A program made the position numbers and the translations under genes. This document shows, in pieces, positions 1 through 9,019 of a DNA stretch of 64,000 bases (the first letter of the stretch is position 1; every line of letters begins with the position of its first letter). Source of the stretch: CALKJU01 sp035326425 (GTDB taxonomy: Bacteria; Pseudomonadota; Alphaproteobacteria; Geminicoccales; Geminicoccaceae); NCBI GenBank assembly GCA_035326425.1, contig DAOLFG010000005.1:75726-139725 (forward strand), written 5' to 3'. Below the pieces are notes generated by a model. The model worked only from the letters and a program-made list of their open reading frames with translations, was not told the origin of the DNA and did no database searches.

Positions 1-1
1 C

Positions 2-166
2 TACTTCGCCGACGTCAGCCTGGAATACCCGGCGAACCCCGAGGTGAAGCCGCACCCGGTGCTGGCCGGCTTCGGCAGCTTCGAGCAGGACAAGCTGAAC
101 GCCGCCACCTTCGCGGCCAACAGCGCCGAGGTCGCCAAGATCGCCGACCGCTGCGGCTGGAGGTGA
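2..166 (+). CDS. Iron(III)-type ABC transporter substrate-binding protein, C-terminal fragment
   Basis: Only the last 54 residues are present; the gene starts before the window. The tail reads EYPANPEVKPHPVL, then a segment ending in NSAEVAKIADRCGW. This resembles the C-terminus of the FutA/AfuA/FbpA family of periplasmic ferric-iron binding proteins (typically EYPVNPxVKPxP and NxxEAxxxxDxAGW). In that family the protein hands Fe(III) to an inner-membrane ABC permease. The permease genes would lie outside the window. The family call rests on these two motifs alone, so another group of the same periplasmic-binding-protein superfamily is possible. It ends at a TGA and is followed by an inverted repeat that separates it from the convergent TRAP operon. 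Confidence 0.6.
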   Translation, partial: YFADVSLEYPANPEVKPHPVLAGFGSFEQDKLNAATFAANSAEVAKIADRCGWR

Positions 167-203
167 GCGGGGCACGCCCGGCCTTTTGCTGATCATACGG
201 TCT

Positions 204-230
204 CGGTGCCCGGCCTTCCGCCGGGCACCG
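204..230. terminator. Bidirectional terminator-like hairpin
   Basis: A perfect 11-bp inverted repeat (CGGTGCCCGGC, loop CTTCC, GCCGGGCACCG) sits between the convergent iron-binding-protein gene and dctM. There is no clear U-tract on either strand, so it may act as a weak intrinsic terminator or an mRNA 3'-end stabiliser. Confidence 0.5.
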
Positions 231-240
231 GACGCCGCCT

Positions 241-1536
241 TCAAGGCTTGATGAGACCGAAATAGCGCGGCAGGGCCAGGGTGAGGTCGGGCCACAGGCC
301 GATCATCAGCAGGATCAGCGCCCCGCTGGCGATGAAGGGGAGCAGTGCCCGGCCAAGCGTGCCGATGCCGATCTTGGCGATGTTGGCCACGGCGAACAGC
401 ACGTTGCCGACCGGCGGGGTGATCAGCCCGAGCACGCAGTTGACGATCAGCATGATGCCGAGCTGCACGGGATGGAGGCCCGCCGCCAGCGCCAGCGGCG
501 TCACGACCGGCGCGAACAGGATAATGGCGATGCTGGCGTCCAGCCACATGCCGCAGAACAGGAAGAACAGGTTGATGATCAGCACGACGCTCAGCAGGTC
601 GTGACTGACACCCGCCAGCATGGTCTTCACCACCATGGGCAGGTTCTCCATCGCGAAGACCCAGCTCATCGCCGAGGCGCCGGCGATGATGAAGAACAGC
701 CGTGCCGTGTCCATCGAGGCGGTGGAGAGGATGGGGCCGAGGTCGGCGAGCTTCAGCGTCCGCAGGAAGACGAAGCCGATCACCAGCGAATAGACCACGC
801 AGGCGGCGGCGGCCTCGGTCGGCGTGAACCAGCCGAGGATGATGCCGCGGATCATGATCACCGGCATGATGATAGCGAAGAAGGCATCGCGGAAGCCGAG
901 GATCAGCTTCCTGGGCGTCACCTCGACCTCGACCTTGGGATATTGCTTGCGCCAGGAGATCCACTGCACCTGCGCCATCTGCACCACCGTCATCAGGATG
1001 CCGGGCATGATGGCGGCGGCGAACATGGCACCGACCGAGACGTTGGTGACGGCACAGTAGACGATGATGATGGTGGAAGGCGGGATGATGGCGCCCATCA
1101 GCGCCGATGCGGCGGTGATCGCCGCCGAGAACGGCCGATCGTAGCCCTGCCGCTCCATGGCGTAGATGAACATCCGCCCCTGGCTGGCGATGTCGCCGAG
1201 CGCCACGCCGGTCACACCGGCGAACAGCATCGACGAGACGACATTGACCTGGGCGAGGCCGCCGCGCACCCGGCCGACGATCAGGTTGCAGAAGTCGAAC
1301 AGGCGATCCGTGAGGTTCGCCTTGTTCATGATCTCGCCGGTGAGCAGGAAGAACGGTATCGCCATCAGCACGAAGACGTCGATGCCGGTGAACATCTTCT
1401 CCGGCAGCATGCGCAGGAACAGCAGGTTGCCGGAAAACAGGAAATAGGCCGTCGACGACAGCAGCATCACCAGCGCGATGGGCAGGCCGAGCGCCAGCAG
1501 CACCAGGAAGACCAGGATGAACCCGCCGATGTCCAT
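241..1536 (-). CDS. dctM: TRAP transporter large permease (DctM)
   Basis: This 431-residue protein has the usual length for DctM subunits and about 12 predicted membrane segments. It is the membrane channel that moves a carboxylate-type solute into the cell with the sodium gradient. Family signatures include an N-terminal LALGLPIALVML stretch, a GGLAQVNVVSSMLFAGVTG-like segment, the IIPPSTIIIVYC loop and the C-terminal ITPPVGNVLF loop. The ATG at 1536 lies 3 nt after the dctQ stop, so the genes are co-transcribed and probably translationally coupled. The substrate cannot be read from the sequence, but the neighbouring dehydratase suggests a sugar acid. Confidence 0.92.
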   Translation of the reverse strand: MDIGGFILVFLVLLALGLPIALVMLLSSTAYFLFSGNLLFLRMLPEKMFTGIDVFVLMAIPFFLLTGEIMNKANLTDRLFDFCNLIVGRVRGGLAQVNVVSSMLFAGVTGVALGDIASQGRMFIYAMERQGYDRPFSAAITAASALMGAIIPPSTIIIVYCAVTNVSVGAMFAAAIMPGILMTVVQMAQVQWISWRKQYPKVEVEVTPRKLILGFRDAFFAIIMPVIMIRGIILGWFTPTEAAAACVVYSLVIGFVFLRTLKLADLGPILSTASMDTARLFFIIAGASAMSWVFAMENLPMVVKTMLAGVSHDLLSVVLIINLFFLFCGMWLDASIAIILFAPVVTPLALAAGLHPVQLGIMLIVNCVLGLITPPVGNVLFAVANIAKIGIGTLGRALLPFIASGALILLMIGLWPDLTLALPRYFGLIKP

Positions 1537-1539
1537 GGC

Positions 1540-2046
1540 TCAGCGCGCCGCGTCGACGGGCAGGCGGCCCATGATCTGCAGGACCTCGCGCCATATGTTG
1601 ACCAGCGTGGCCAGGATCATCAGCAGGGCGCCCGCGGGCAGGGCGAGATAGGGAATGCGCATGCTGAGCCCCAGCGCCGGCGCATGCGTGACGGCCCGGG
1701 CATTGGCCACATGCCAGGACTCGTAGAGCAGGATGACCAGGAAGCCCAAGACCAGCAGACGCAGCAGCAGCGACAGCCCCACTCGTACCCTGGGGCCTAG
1801 GTAGTCGGTGAGGAGATCCATCTGGATGTGGTCGTCGCGCCGCAGCAGCACCGCCGCCCCCAGCATCGACAGCCAGACCAGCAGGAAGCGCGTCAGCTCC
1901 TCGGACCAGGAGAACGAGAAGCCGAGGAAGTTACGGGAGAGGATCAGCAAGGCGATGACGGCCGTCATCAACAGCAGCATCGCGTTGCACAACAGCTCGA
2001 CAATACGGCACACGCCGTCGGTCAGCCGGCTGACACGCTCGTACAT
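1540..2046 (-). CDS. dctQ: TRAP transporter small permease (DctQ)
   Basis: This 168-residue membrane protein has four hydrophobic helices, typical of DctQ. The signature SWSEELTRFLLVWLSMLGAA and the following RRDDHIQMD are family hallmarks. It pairs with DctM to form the membrane unit that receives ligand from DctP. I chose the ATG at 2046 (MYERVSRLTDG) because the open frame upstream of it is out-of-frame DctP coding sequence. It sits 59 nt after the dctP stop and 3 nt before dctM. Confidence 0.88.
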   Translation of the reverse strand: MYERVSRLTDGVCRIVELLCNAMLLLMTAVIALLILSRNFLGFSFSWSEELTRFLLVWLSMLGAAVLLRRDDHIQMDLLTDYLGPRVRVGLSLLLRLLVLGFLVILLYESWHVANARAVTHAPALGLSMRIPYLALPAGALLMILATLVNIWREVLQIMGRLPVDAAR

Positions 2047-2105
2047 TCGCTTGGTCTCTGGAGACGGCCCGCCGCCGTGATGGCGGTGGGCGGATCCTTG
2101 GCTGC

Positions 2106-3131
2106 TCAGCGATATCCGAAGTGGGTCTCGGCCTCGACGACCGCGGCCAACACCTCGTCGAGCAGCGCCGGATCGACCTTGGTCTTCAGCCACTCGACCG
2201 CCGGCCCCTGCGCCAGCTTGCGGAACTCGGCCTTCTCGGCCGCCGTCGGGTCGTGGATCTCGACCCCCTGCTCCTCGAGCAGGCGCCGGCCGCTGACCTC
2301 GTTGGCGATCGACATGCCGCGATTGGTGGTGAGCGCGATCTCGGCCGCCTGGTCCACCGCCGCCTTCAGCTCGGGCGGCAGGCTCTGGTACCAGGCCTCG
2401 TTCACCGTCACGGTGTTGATGCTGTAGACGTGGCCGTCCAGCACCATGTGCTTCTGCACCTCGTAGAGCTTGGGCACGAGGAAGGTCGGGATGGCGTTCT
2501 CCTGGCCCTGCACCACGCCCGTCTGCAAGGCGGTGTAGAGCTCGCCCCAGGCGATCGGCGTCGGCGACATGCCGAGGCTCCTGGCGATCTCCATGTGCAG
2601 CGGATGGTTCATCGTCCGCATCTTCAGCCCGGCCATGTCGGCCACCGACCGCAGCGGTGTATTGGCGCTGTAGTGGCGGAAGCCGCCGTTCTCCGACCAG
2701 TAGAGCGGCCGCAGCCCGACCTCCTTGGCCATGCGCTCGCGCAGCTTGTCGCCGACCGGCCCGTCGAGCACGCGCCACGCCACCTCGCGGCTGACGAACA
2801 GGTAGGGCACACCCAGCACCTGCACGTCCGGGAAGGTCGAGGCGAAATGGCCGTCGGCCGGATCGCTGGCCTGGATGATGCCGTCACGGGTCTGGTTGAC
2901 CAGCGATTCGATGCCACCGAGCTGGGCGCCCGGATACATCTCGACGTCGATGCGGCCGCCCGAGCGCGCCTCGATCTCGCGCGCCAGCACCTCGTAGGGC
3001 GTCCAGGAGAAGTTGTTCTCCATCTCGGGCGAGGCCGAGGCGAAGCGCATGGTGAACTCGGCGCCGTCGGCACCCTGTGACAGCACCAGCACCGTTCCGA
3101 GCGCCAAGCTGCCCAGGAACTGCTTGAGCAT
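2106..3131 (-). CDS. dctP: TRAP transporter solute-binding protein (DctP)
   Basis: This is a 341-residue periplasmic solute receptor. An N-terminal signal peptide (MLKQFLGSLALGTVLVLSQG) is probably cut after ADGA. The mature protein has DctP-family features: GGRIDVEMYPGAQLGG, the central LGVPYLF segment and LKMRTM with the ligand-contact arginine region. The ATG at 3131 is preceded by a strong GGGGAGG site, and the longer open frame upstream has no family similarity. It is the first gene of the TRAP operon. Its start codon lies about 50 nt from a palindromic GntR-type operator, so it is probably repressed in the absence of substrate. Confidence 0.92.
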   Translation of the reverse strand: MLKQFLGSLALGTVLVLSQGADGAEFTMRFASASPEMENNFSWTPYEVLAREIEARSGGRIDVEMYPGAQLGGIESLVNQTRDGIIQASDPADGHFASTFPDVQVLGVPYLFVSREVAWRVLDGPVGDKLRERMAKEVGLRPLYWSENGGFRHYSANTPLRSVADMAGLKMRTMNHPLHMEIARSLGMSPTPIAWGELYTALQTGVVQGQENAIPTFLVPKLYEVQKHMVLDGHVYSINTVTVNEAWYQSLPPELKAAVDQAAEIALTTNRGMSIANEVSGRRLLEEQGVEIHDPTAAEKAEFRKLAQGPAVEWLKTKVDPALLDEVLAAVVEAETHFGYR

Positions 3132-3181
3132 GTGAAGGCCTCCCCGCCTCACCGGGCGCGCAGCCCGAGTCTGCCGCCCGC

Positions 3182-3198
3182 TTGTATGTAACACACAA
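3182..3198. promoter_or_regulatory. Palindromic GntR-type operator
   Basis: TTGTATGTAACACACAA has the form TTGT-N-TGT-N-ACA-N-ACAA and is fully symmetric apart from three spacer positions. It lies in the divergent space between dctP and the GntR regulator, 50 nt from the dctP start. FadR-subfamily GntR repressors bind short palindromes of this style, so this is the likely site of autoregulation and TRAP-operon control. Confidence 0.6.
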
Positions 3199-3282
3199 CC
3201 TGAGCCATGATGTCGCGGCGGCCGGAGCCGGTCAATGGCCGGCGGCGATCCCGGCAGCGAGCCAAGGGGTCGGGGAGAGGCC

Positions 3283-4017
3283 ATGCGGAGCGAGGGCGGC
3301 GTGCCGACGACAGGCGCCGCGGTGATCCGGCGCGTCGAGCGCCCGCGCTCGCTCACGGCCATCGTGATCGAGCAGATTCGCGACCGCATCGTCACGGGAG
3401 AGCTGCGGCTGGGCGAGCAGCTGAGCGAGAACGTGCTGGCGGAGCAGCTGGGCGTCAGCCGCACGCCGGTACGCGAGGCCTTCCTCAAGCTCGCCGTCGA
3501 GCGGCTGGTCGAGGTCCGCCCGCAGCGCGGCACCTTCGTCTTCGCCTGCGACCAGACGGGCGTGAAGGACATCTGCGAGCTGCGAGAGATCCTGGAGACC
3601 GGCGCCCTGCGCCTCGCCACGGCGCGCGACCGCGCCGGCCTGTTGGCCGGCCTCGAGGCCAACATCGCCGACGCCGAGGCGGCAAGGGTCGAGAGCTCCG
3701 ACCAGTACCAGCCCTTCGACCACGCTTTCCACGAGCTGATCGTGTCGGGCAGCGGCAACCGCCAGCTGATCGAGGCCTACGGCCAGATCGCCGGCCGGGT
3801 CCGTGCCCTGCGCTACCGGCTGATCCGCACGCTGGATCAGGTCGAAGACTCGCAGCAGGCCCATCGCGCCGTGGCAGGGGCGGTGCGGTCGGGCGACGAC
3901 GCCGGTGCCGAGGCGGCGCTGCGCGACCATGTCTACAGCAGCTATCGGGCGCTGATCGAGTTGTTCGACGAGGGCGGCCGCATCGACCGCGATCCCGTCG
4001 TCAGGGAGGCGAGATGA
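3283..4017 (+). CDS. GntR-family transcriptional regulator, FadR/FCD subfamily
   Basis: This 244-residue regulator has an N-terminal winged helix (residues about 20-85) with the GntR signatures GELRLGEQLSENVLAEQLGV and SRTPVREAFLKL. An all-helical FCD ligand domain follows, including the metal-ligand pattern DHAFHELI and a late DHV. FCD regulators usually sense the transported carboxylate or sugar acid. I chose the ATG at 3283 because GGGGAGAGG lies just upstream; an in-frame ATG at 3235 has no ribosome site. Its stop overlaps the dehydratase start as ATGA, so the two are coupled. It probably binds the palindrome at 3182-3198. Confidence 0.88.
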   Translation: MRSEGGVPTTGAAVIRRVERPRSLTAIVIEQIRDRIVTGELRLGEQLSENVLAEQLGVSRTPVREAFLKLAVERLVEVRPQRGTFVFACDQTGVKDICELREILETGALRLATARDRAGLLAGLEANIADAEAARVESSDQYQPFDHAFHELIVSGSGNRQLIEAYGQIAGRVRALRYRLIRTLDQVEDSQQAHRAVAGAVRSGDDAGAEAALRDHVYSSYRALIELFDEGGRIDRDPVVREAR

Positions 4018-5210
4018 AGATCACCAACGTTCGCGTGCGCCAGGTCACCGGCACGCTGCGCAGTGAAAGGAAGTTCTGGGAGGAGCGGCTGGTGCGGCCG
4101 ATCGACATCTACCCGGACTACCGCAAGCAGCCGCCGCTCGAGATCGGCGGCCGGCCGATCGACGACAATACCATCAGGCTCACCCAGTGGTTCGTCCAGG
4201 TCGAGACCGACGAGGGTGTCGTCGGCATCGGCGGCCCGACCTGGCCCGATGCCGCCCGCATCGTCGCCAGCCAGCTCGCCCCCATCGTCGTGGGCAAGGA
4301 TCCGCTGGCGCACGAGCTGCTCTGGGACCAGATGCACCGCCTGCAGGTGCATGGCCGCCAGGGCCAGACCATGATCGCCATCTCGGCGCTCGACTGTGCT
4401 CTGTGGGACCTCAAGGGCCGCGCCTTCGGCCAGCCGCTGTGGCGCATCCTCGGCGGCAAGACCCGCGACGAGATGCCGGCCTATGCCAGCATGCTGGGCT
4501 ACGCCGTCGAGGACCCGGGCCGCGTCCGCGAGCGGGCGCTCGAATACAAGGAGAAGGGCTACAAGGCGCAGAAGTGGTTCTTCCGCCACGGCCCGATGAG
4601 CGGCTACGACGGCCTCAAGAAGAATGTCGCCCTGGTGCGGACCCTGCGCGAGACTCTGGGCGACGACTACGACATCATGCTCGACTGCTGGCAGAGCATG
4701 AACCTCGACTATGCGGTCGACCTCTGCTCACGCATCGAGGAGTACCGGCCGCGCTGGATCGAGGAGGCGTTCATGCCGGACCGCATCGACAGCCACGTCA
4801 AGCTCAAGGCCAAGACGCGCATCCCACTGTCCGGTGCCGAGCACGAGTACACCCGCTGGGGCTTCAAGCGGTTCATCGAGAAGGACGCGCTGGATATCAT
4901 CCAGCCCGACATCTACTGGTGCGGCGGCCTCTCCGAGACCCTGAAGATCACCGCCTACGCCACCGTCCACGACCTGATCGTGATCCCGCACGGCCATTCG
5001 ACGCCGATCGGCATCCACTACTCGGTGGCACAATCACCGATCCACACGCCCTACCAGGAATATCTTTCCAAGTGGAACGAGATCAACATGCACTTCCTGG
5101 CGCATCCGCTGCGCCCGGAGAACGGCGTCATCGCGGTGCCGGATGCGCCGGGGGCCAACATGGATCTCGACCCGGCGAAGATCGAGAGCGAGGTGGAGCT
5201 GACGGCTTGA
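4014..5210 (+). CDS. Enolase-superfamily sugar-acid dehydratase (L-rhamnonate dehydratase-like)
   Basis: This 398-residue protein belongs to the mandelate racemase/muconate lactonizing branch. It dehydrates an aldonic acid to a 2-keto-3-deoxy acid using Mg2+. Metal ligands fit D224 (IMLDCW), E250 (WIEE) and E276 (SGAEHE), and the catalytic His is H326 (IPHGHS). The segments MLDCWQS, IIQPDIYWCGGL and VIPHG resemble rhamnonate dehydratase more closely than mandelate racemase. The true substrate could be another 6-deoxy or hexonic acid. It is translated from an ATGA overlap with the GntR regulator, next to a TRAP importer, which suggests import followed by dehydration of one acid. Confidence 0.8.
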   Translation: MKITNVRVRQVTGTLRSERKFWEERLVRPIDIYPDYRKQPPLEIGGRPIDDNTIRLTQWFVQVETDEGVVGIGGPTWPDAARIVASQLAPIVVGKDPLAHELLWDQMHRLQVHGRQGQTMIAISALDCALWDLKGRAFGQPLWRILGGKTRDEMPAYASMLGYAVEDPGRVRERALEYKEKGYKAQKWFFRHGPMSGYDGLKKNVALVRTLRETLGDDYDIMLDCWQSMNLDYAVDLCSRIEEYRPRWIEEAFMPDRIDSHVKLKAKTRIPLSGAEHEYTRWGFKRFIEKDALDIIQPDIYWCGGLSETLKITAYATVHDLIVIPHGHSTPIGIHYSVAQSPIHTPYQEYLSKWNEINMHFLAHPLRPENGVIAVPDAPGANMDLDPAKIESEVELTA

Positions 5211-5240
5211 GGTGCCGAACCGGCTGAGCGCCGCCAGGCT

Positions 5241-5972
5241 TCAAGCGAGCGCTGCCCTCACGCGCCGATCATAGTCCGCCGCCAAGGCTCGCAGCGCTGC
5301 CGCCCCATCGCCGCTGAATGACGGCCCGTGCATCAGCGCCAGCGTGCGCGGCGACAGCGCCGCCAGCCGCCGGATCGTGGCACCCATGCCGGGGTTCAGG
5401 CTCGAGGAGCGGAACATGTCCTCGGTGGCGATGGCTGGTCCGACGATGTCGGACTCGGTGAGGGCGGCACCGTCGCCGATCTGGGTGAACAGATCTCCAC
5501 AGAGCAGGGTGGCGCTGCCCTCCTCGAACAGCACGCCCGCATCCCAGCCGTGCGGGATGTGTGGCGTGTCGAGGTAGCGCACGCGCCGGCCTGCCCCGAG
5601 GTCGATGACCTCGCCGTCGGCCAGCACGCGCGGCGGCTTGTCGGCCATATCGTCGAGCGAGACCATGCAGCCGGTCGCGCCGTGCGCCACCTGCGCCTGC
5701 GGGGCCACCGCCAGCCACTCGTTCATGGCACCGCACTCGTCGGCCTCGTAGTGGCCGAAGGCGATCCAGCGCAGACGCTCGGGCGGGAGGATCCGGGCTA
5801 CGGCGTCGCGCACCAGCGGGAACATTCGCCGCAGGCCGGTATGGAAGAGCAGCGGCTCGTCGCCCAGCACCAGGAACTGGTTGAAGGTGAACCCTGCCGG
5901 CGGGGCGATCTGCGGCACGAAGGTCGAAAGGCGATAGATTCCATCGGCGATCTCGTCGACCCGTGTGCTCAT
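5241..5972 (-). CDS. MBL-fold protein with diiron (ODP) site
   Basis: This 243-residue metallo-beta-lactamase-fold protein resembles the oxygen-binding diiron domain of flavodiiron proteins. The HxExD motif is at H74-E76-D78 (GHYEADECG). Further ligands fit the DTPHIPHGWD segment, GDLF and the late LMHG histidine. It lacks the flavodoxin domain, so it is a stand-alone ODP-like protein whose electron partner is unknown. It may be an oxygen- or NO-responsive enzyme or sensor. It is convergent with the dehydratase (30-nt gap) and 88 nt downstream of tsaC on the same strand. Confidence 0.75.
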   Translation of the reverse strand: MSTRVDEIADGIYRLSTFVPQIAPPAGFTFNQFLVLGDEPLLFHTGLRRMFPLVRDAVARILPPERLRWIAFGHYEADECGAMNEWLAVAPQAQVAHGATGCMVSLDDMADKPPRVLADGEVIDLGAGRRVRYLDTPHIPHGWDAGVLFEEGSATLLCGDLFTQIGDGAALTESDIVGPAIATEDMFRSSSLNPGMGATIRRLAALSPRTLALMHGPSFSGDGAAALRALAADYDRRVRAALA

Positions 5973-6060
5973 GGTGCCCTCCTGCGCGTCGGGAGCAGCC
6001 GGTTCCCCGCCGGCTCCGCGAGCTGCGGCGCCGACGCTATCACGGATGCGCCCCGTCAGC

Positions 6061-7014
6061 TCAGCGCGGCGCCGCCGCGCGCCTCAGCCGGTCACCGATC
6101 GCCTCGCCCAACCCGTCGGCGGTTGGAACGGGCATCACCGCAATGGCGCCCGCTCCGCTGGCGTCCAGCTCGCGCAGCATCGCGAACAGATTGGCGGCCG
6201 CCTCCGCCACATCGCCGGACGGGCTCAGGTTGCGCACCGCCACAGCTCCCTCCGGCACCTCGGGCCCGAAGGCCAGCAGCGCTTCGCCGGCACGGACGTC
6301 CAGGGCATCCAGCCGCACCGGCAGGCGCGGCGCATAATGGCTCGGCAGCTGGCCCGGCGAGCTCGGCGCCGTGGTGGCGACGGGATCGCCCAATGGCCCG
6401 ACCAGACGCTCGATGGCGGCCCGGCCCAGGCCACCCGGTCGCAGCAATCGAGGCGTGCCGCCGCTGAGGTCGACCACCGTGCTCTCGACGCCCACCTGGC
6501 AGGCGCCGCCGTCGAGGACGAGAGCCAGCCTGTCGCCGAGGTCCTCCGCCACATGGGCGGCGGTGGTCGGACTGACACGGCCCGAGGGGTTGGCGCTGGG
6601 GGCGGTCACCGGTGCCGCGGTTTCGCGCAGCAGGGCTTGCGCGACCGGATGGCCCGGCACGCGGACCGCCACGGTCGAAAGTCCGGCGGTCGCCAGAGCG
6701 GAGATGCCCGCCGTCTCGATCAGCGGCAGCACCAGCGTCAGCGGCCCCGGCCAGAACGCCCGCGCCAGCCGGGCCGCACGCTCGTCGAACCGCCCGAGGC
6801 GCCCTGCGGCATCGCTGTCGGCGACATGCACGATCAACGGGTTGTGTCGCGGCCTGCCCTTGGCGGCGAAGGTGGCGGCGACGGCAGTGTCGCTGGTGGC
6901 GAGCGCGCCCAGGCCGTACACCGTCTCGGTCGGGAAGGCGACGAGCCGGCCCTCCCGCAGCAGCCGGGCCGCCCGGCCGATGCCGGCCGGGGTCGGCTCG
7001 ACGATCAGGGTCAA
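6061..7014 (-). CDS. tsaC: Threonylcarbamoyl-AMP synthase (TsaC/Sua5)
   Basis: This 317-residue enzyme makes threonylcarbamoyl-AMP from threonine, bicarbonate and ATP for the universal t6A37 tRNA modification. The N-terminal YrdC domain carries FPTETVYGLGALA, KGRPRHNPLIVHV, TAPSANPSG and GVESTVVDLS. A linker with PGQLPSHYAP leads to the C-terminal Sua5 domain, so this is the long Sua5 type. The start is a TTG at 7014 that overlaps the bioY stop as TTGA. The MTLIVEPTP N-terminus is right for the family and no ATG lies nearby, so translation probably depends on coupling to bioY. Confidence 0.93.
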   Translation of the reverse strand: MTLIVEPTPAGIGRAARLLREGRLVAFPTETVYGLGALATSDTAVAATFAAKGRPRHNPLIVHVADSDAAGRLGRFDERAARLARAFWPGPLTLVLPLIETAGISALATAGLSTVAVRVPGHPVAQALLRETAAPVTAPSANPSGRVSPTTAAHVAEDLGDRLALVLDGGACQVGVESTVVDLSGGTPRLLRPGGLGRAAIERLVGPLGDPVATTAPSSPGQLPSHYAPRLPVRLDALDVRAGEALLAFGPEVPEGAVAVRNLSPSGDVAEAAANLFAMLRELDASGAGAIAVMPVPTADGLGEAIGDRLRRAAAPR

Positions 7015-7604
7015 ATGTCGCGGCGCAGGGTTCTGAGCCCGGCGGCGGCGAGCGCCGTCACCAGCAGCAGCTTCACCAAGTCACCCAGCAGGAACGGCAC
7101 CACGCCCAGCGTGATGGCCTTGTCGAGGCCGACCATCGTCGCCAGCCAGCCGGCACCCAGGAGGTAGATTGCCGCCGTGGCGACCAGCACGCCGGTGCCG
7201 ATGCTCAGCCAGTGTGAGGAGCGCTCGGCGAACCAGCCGGTGACGAAGGCGGCGACGGCGAAGCCCAGGAGATAGCCGCCGGTCGGCCCCAGCATATAGG
7301 GCAGGCCCAGGCCCTTCTCCGGCGTGCCGGCGAACACCGGCCAGCCGATCGCGCCCTGCGCCAGGTACAGCAGGATGGTGGCGGCACCCAGGCGCGGGCC
7401 GTAGGCGATGCCGATCAGGAAGGCCACCGCCGTCTGCATGGTCATCGGCACCGGGTAGAACGGCACCTGCACCTTGGCCGAGGCCCACATCAGCAGGCTG
7501 CCGGCCACCGCCAGCACGACCATGCGCAGGCCCCGCTCGGCCGGCGTCGAGGCCGTCCAGAAGCGTTCGGCCAAAGTCGTGGCGGAGCCTCGGGCATTCA
7601 GCAT
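7011..7604 (-). CDS. bioY: Biotin transporter substrate-specificity component BioY
   Basis: This 197-residue integral membrane protein has about six helices. BioY hallmarks include VQVPFYPVPMTMQTAVAFL, GYLLGFAVAAF and a C-terminal LLGDLVKLLLV. It is the S-component that captures biotin, alone or with an ECF energising module; no bioM or bioN is nearby. I chose the ATG at 7604 (MLNARGSATTL) because the frame upstream shows no conservation-like features. The stop overlaps the TTG of tsaC. Pairing with tsaC is probably just operon economy. Confidence 0.88.
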   Translation of the reverse strand: MLNARGSATTLAERFWTASTPAERGLRMVVLAVAGSLLMWASAKVQVPFYPVPMTMQTAVAFLIGIAYGPRLGAATILLYLAQGAIGWPVFAGTPEKGLGLPYMLGPTGGYLLGFAVAAFVTGWFAERSSHWLSIGTGVLVATAAIYLLGAGWLATMVGLDKAITLGVVPFLLGDLVKLLLVTALAAAGLRTLRRDI

Positions 7605-7709
7605 GGTCGGTTCCCGCGTTGCGCTGCTGTCTCGATCATAGGGCTCTGCAAGGGGCACGCCAGTCCCGCGGCCGCGTCAACGCAGCGCTCGCCAGCCCCT
7701 TGCGCTGCG

Positions 7710-8951
<1,242 letters not shown>

Positions 8952-9019
8952 GGGAAGCGGGTTTAGGCGGCGGCCGGAAGCTCGTAAACTGCATCCGTCG
9001 CGAGCTTGAGGATGCGGAC

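Noticed and set aside
472..1800. A plus-strand open frame rich in Arg, His and Gln across dctM
   Set aside because: It is the reverse strand of dctM, and the composition is a GC-bias artefact.
7605..7709. A biotin- or cobalamin-related riboswitch near bioY or cobF
   Set aside because: The short leaders show none of the conserved core motifs, such as a B12 box.
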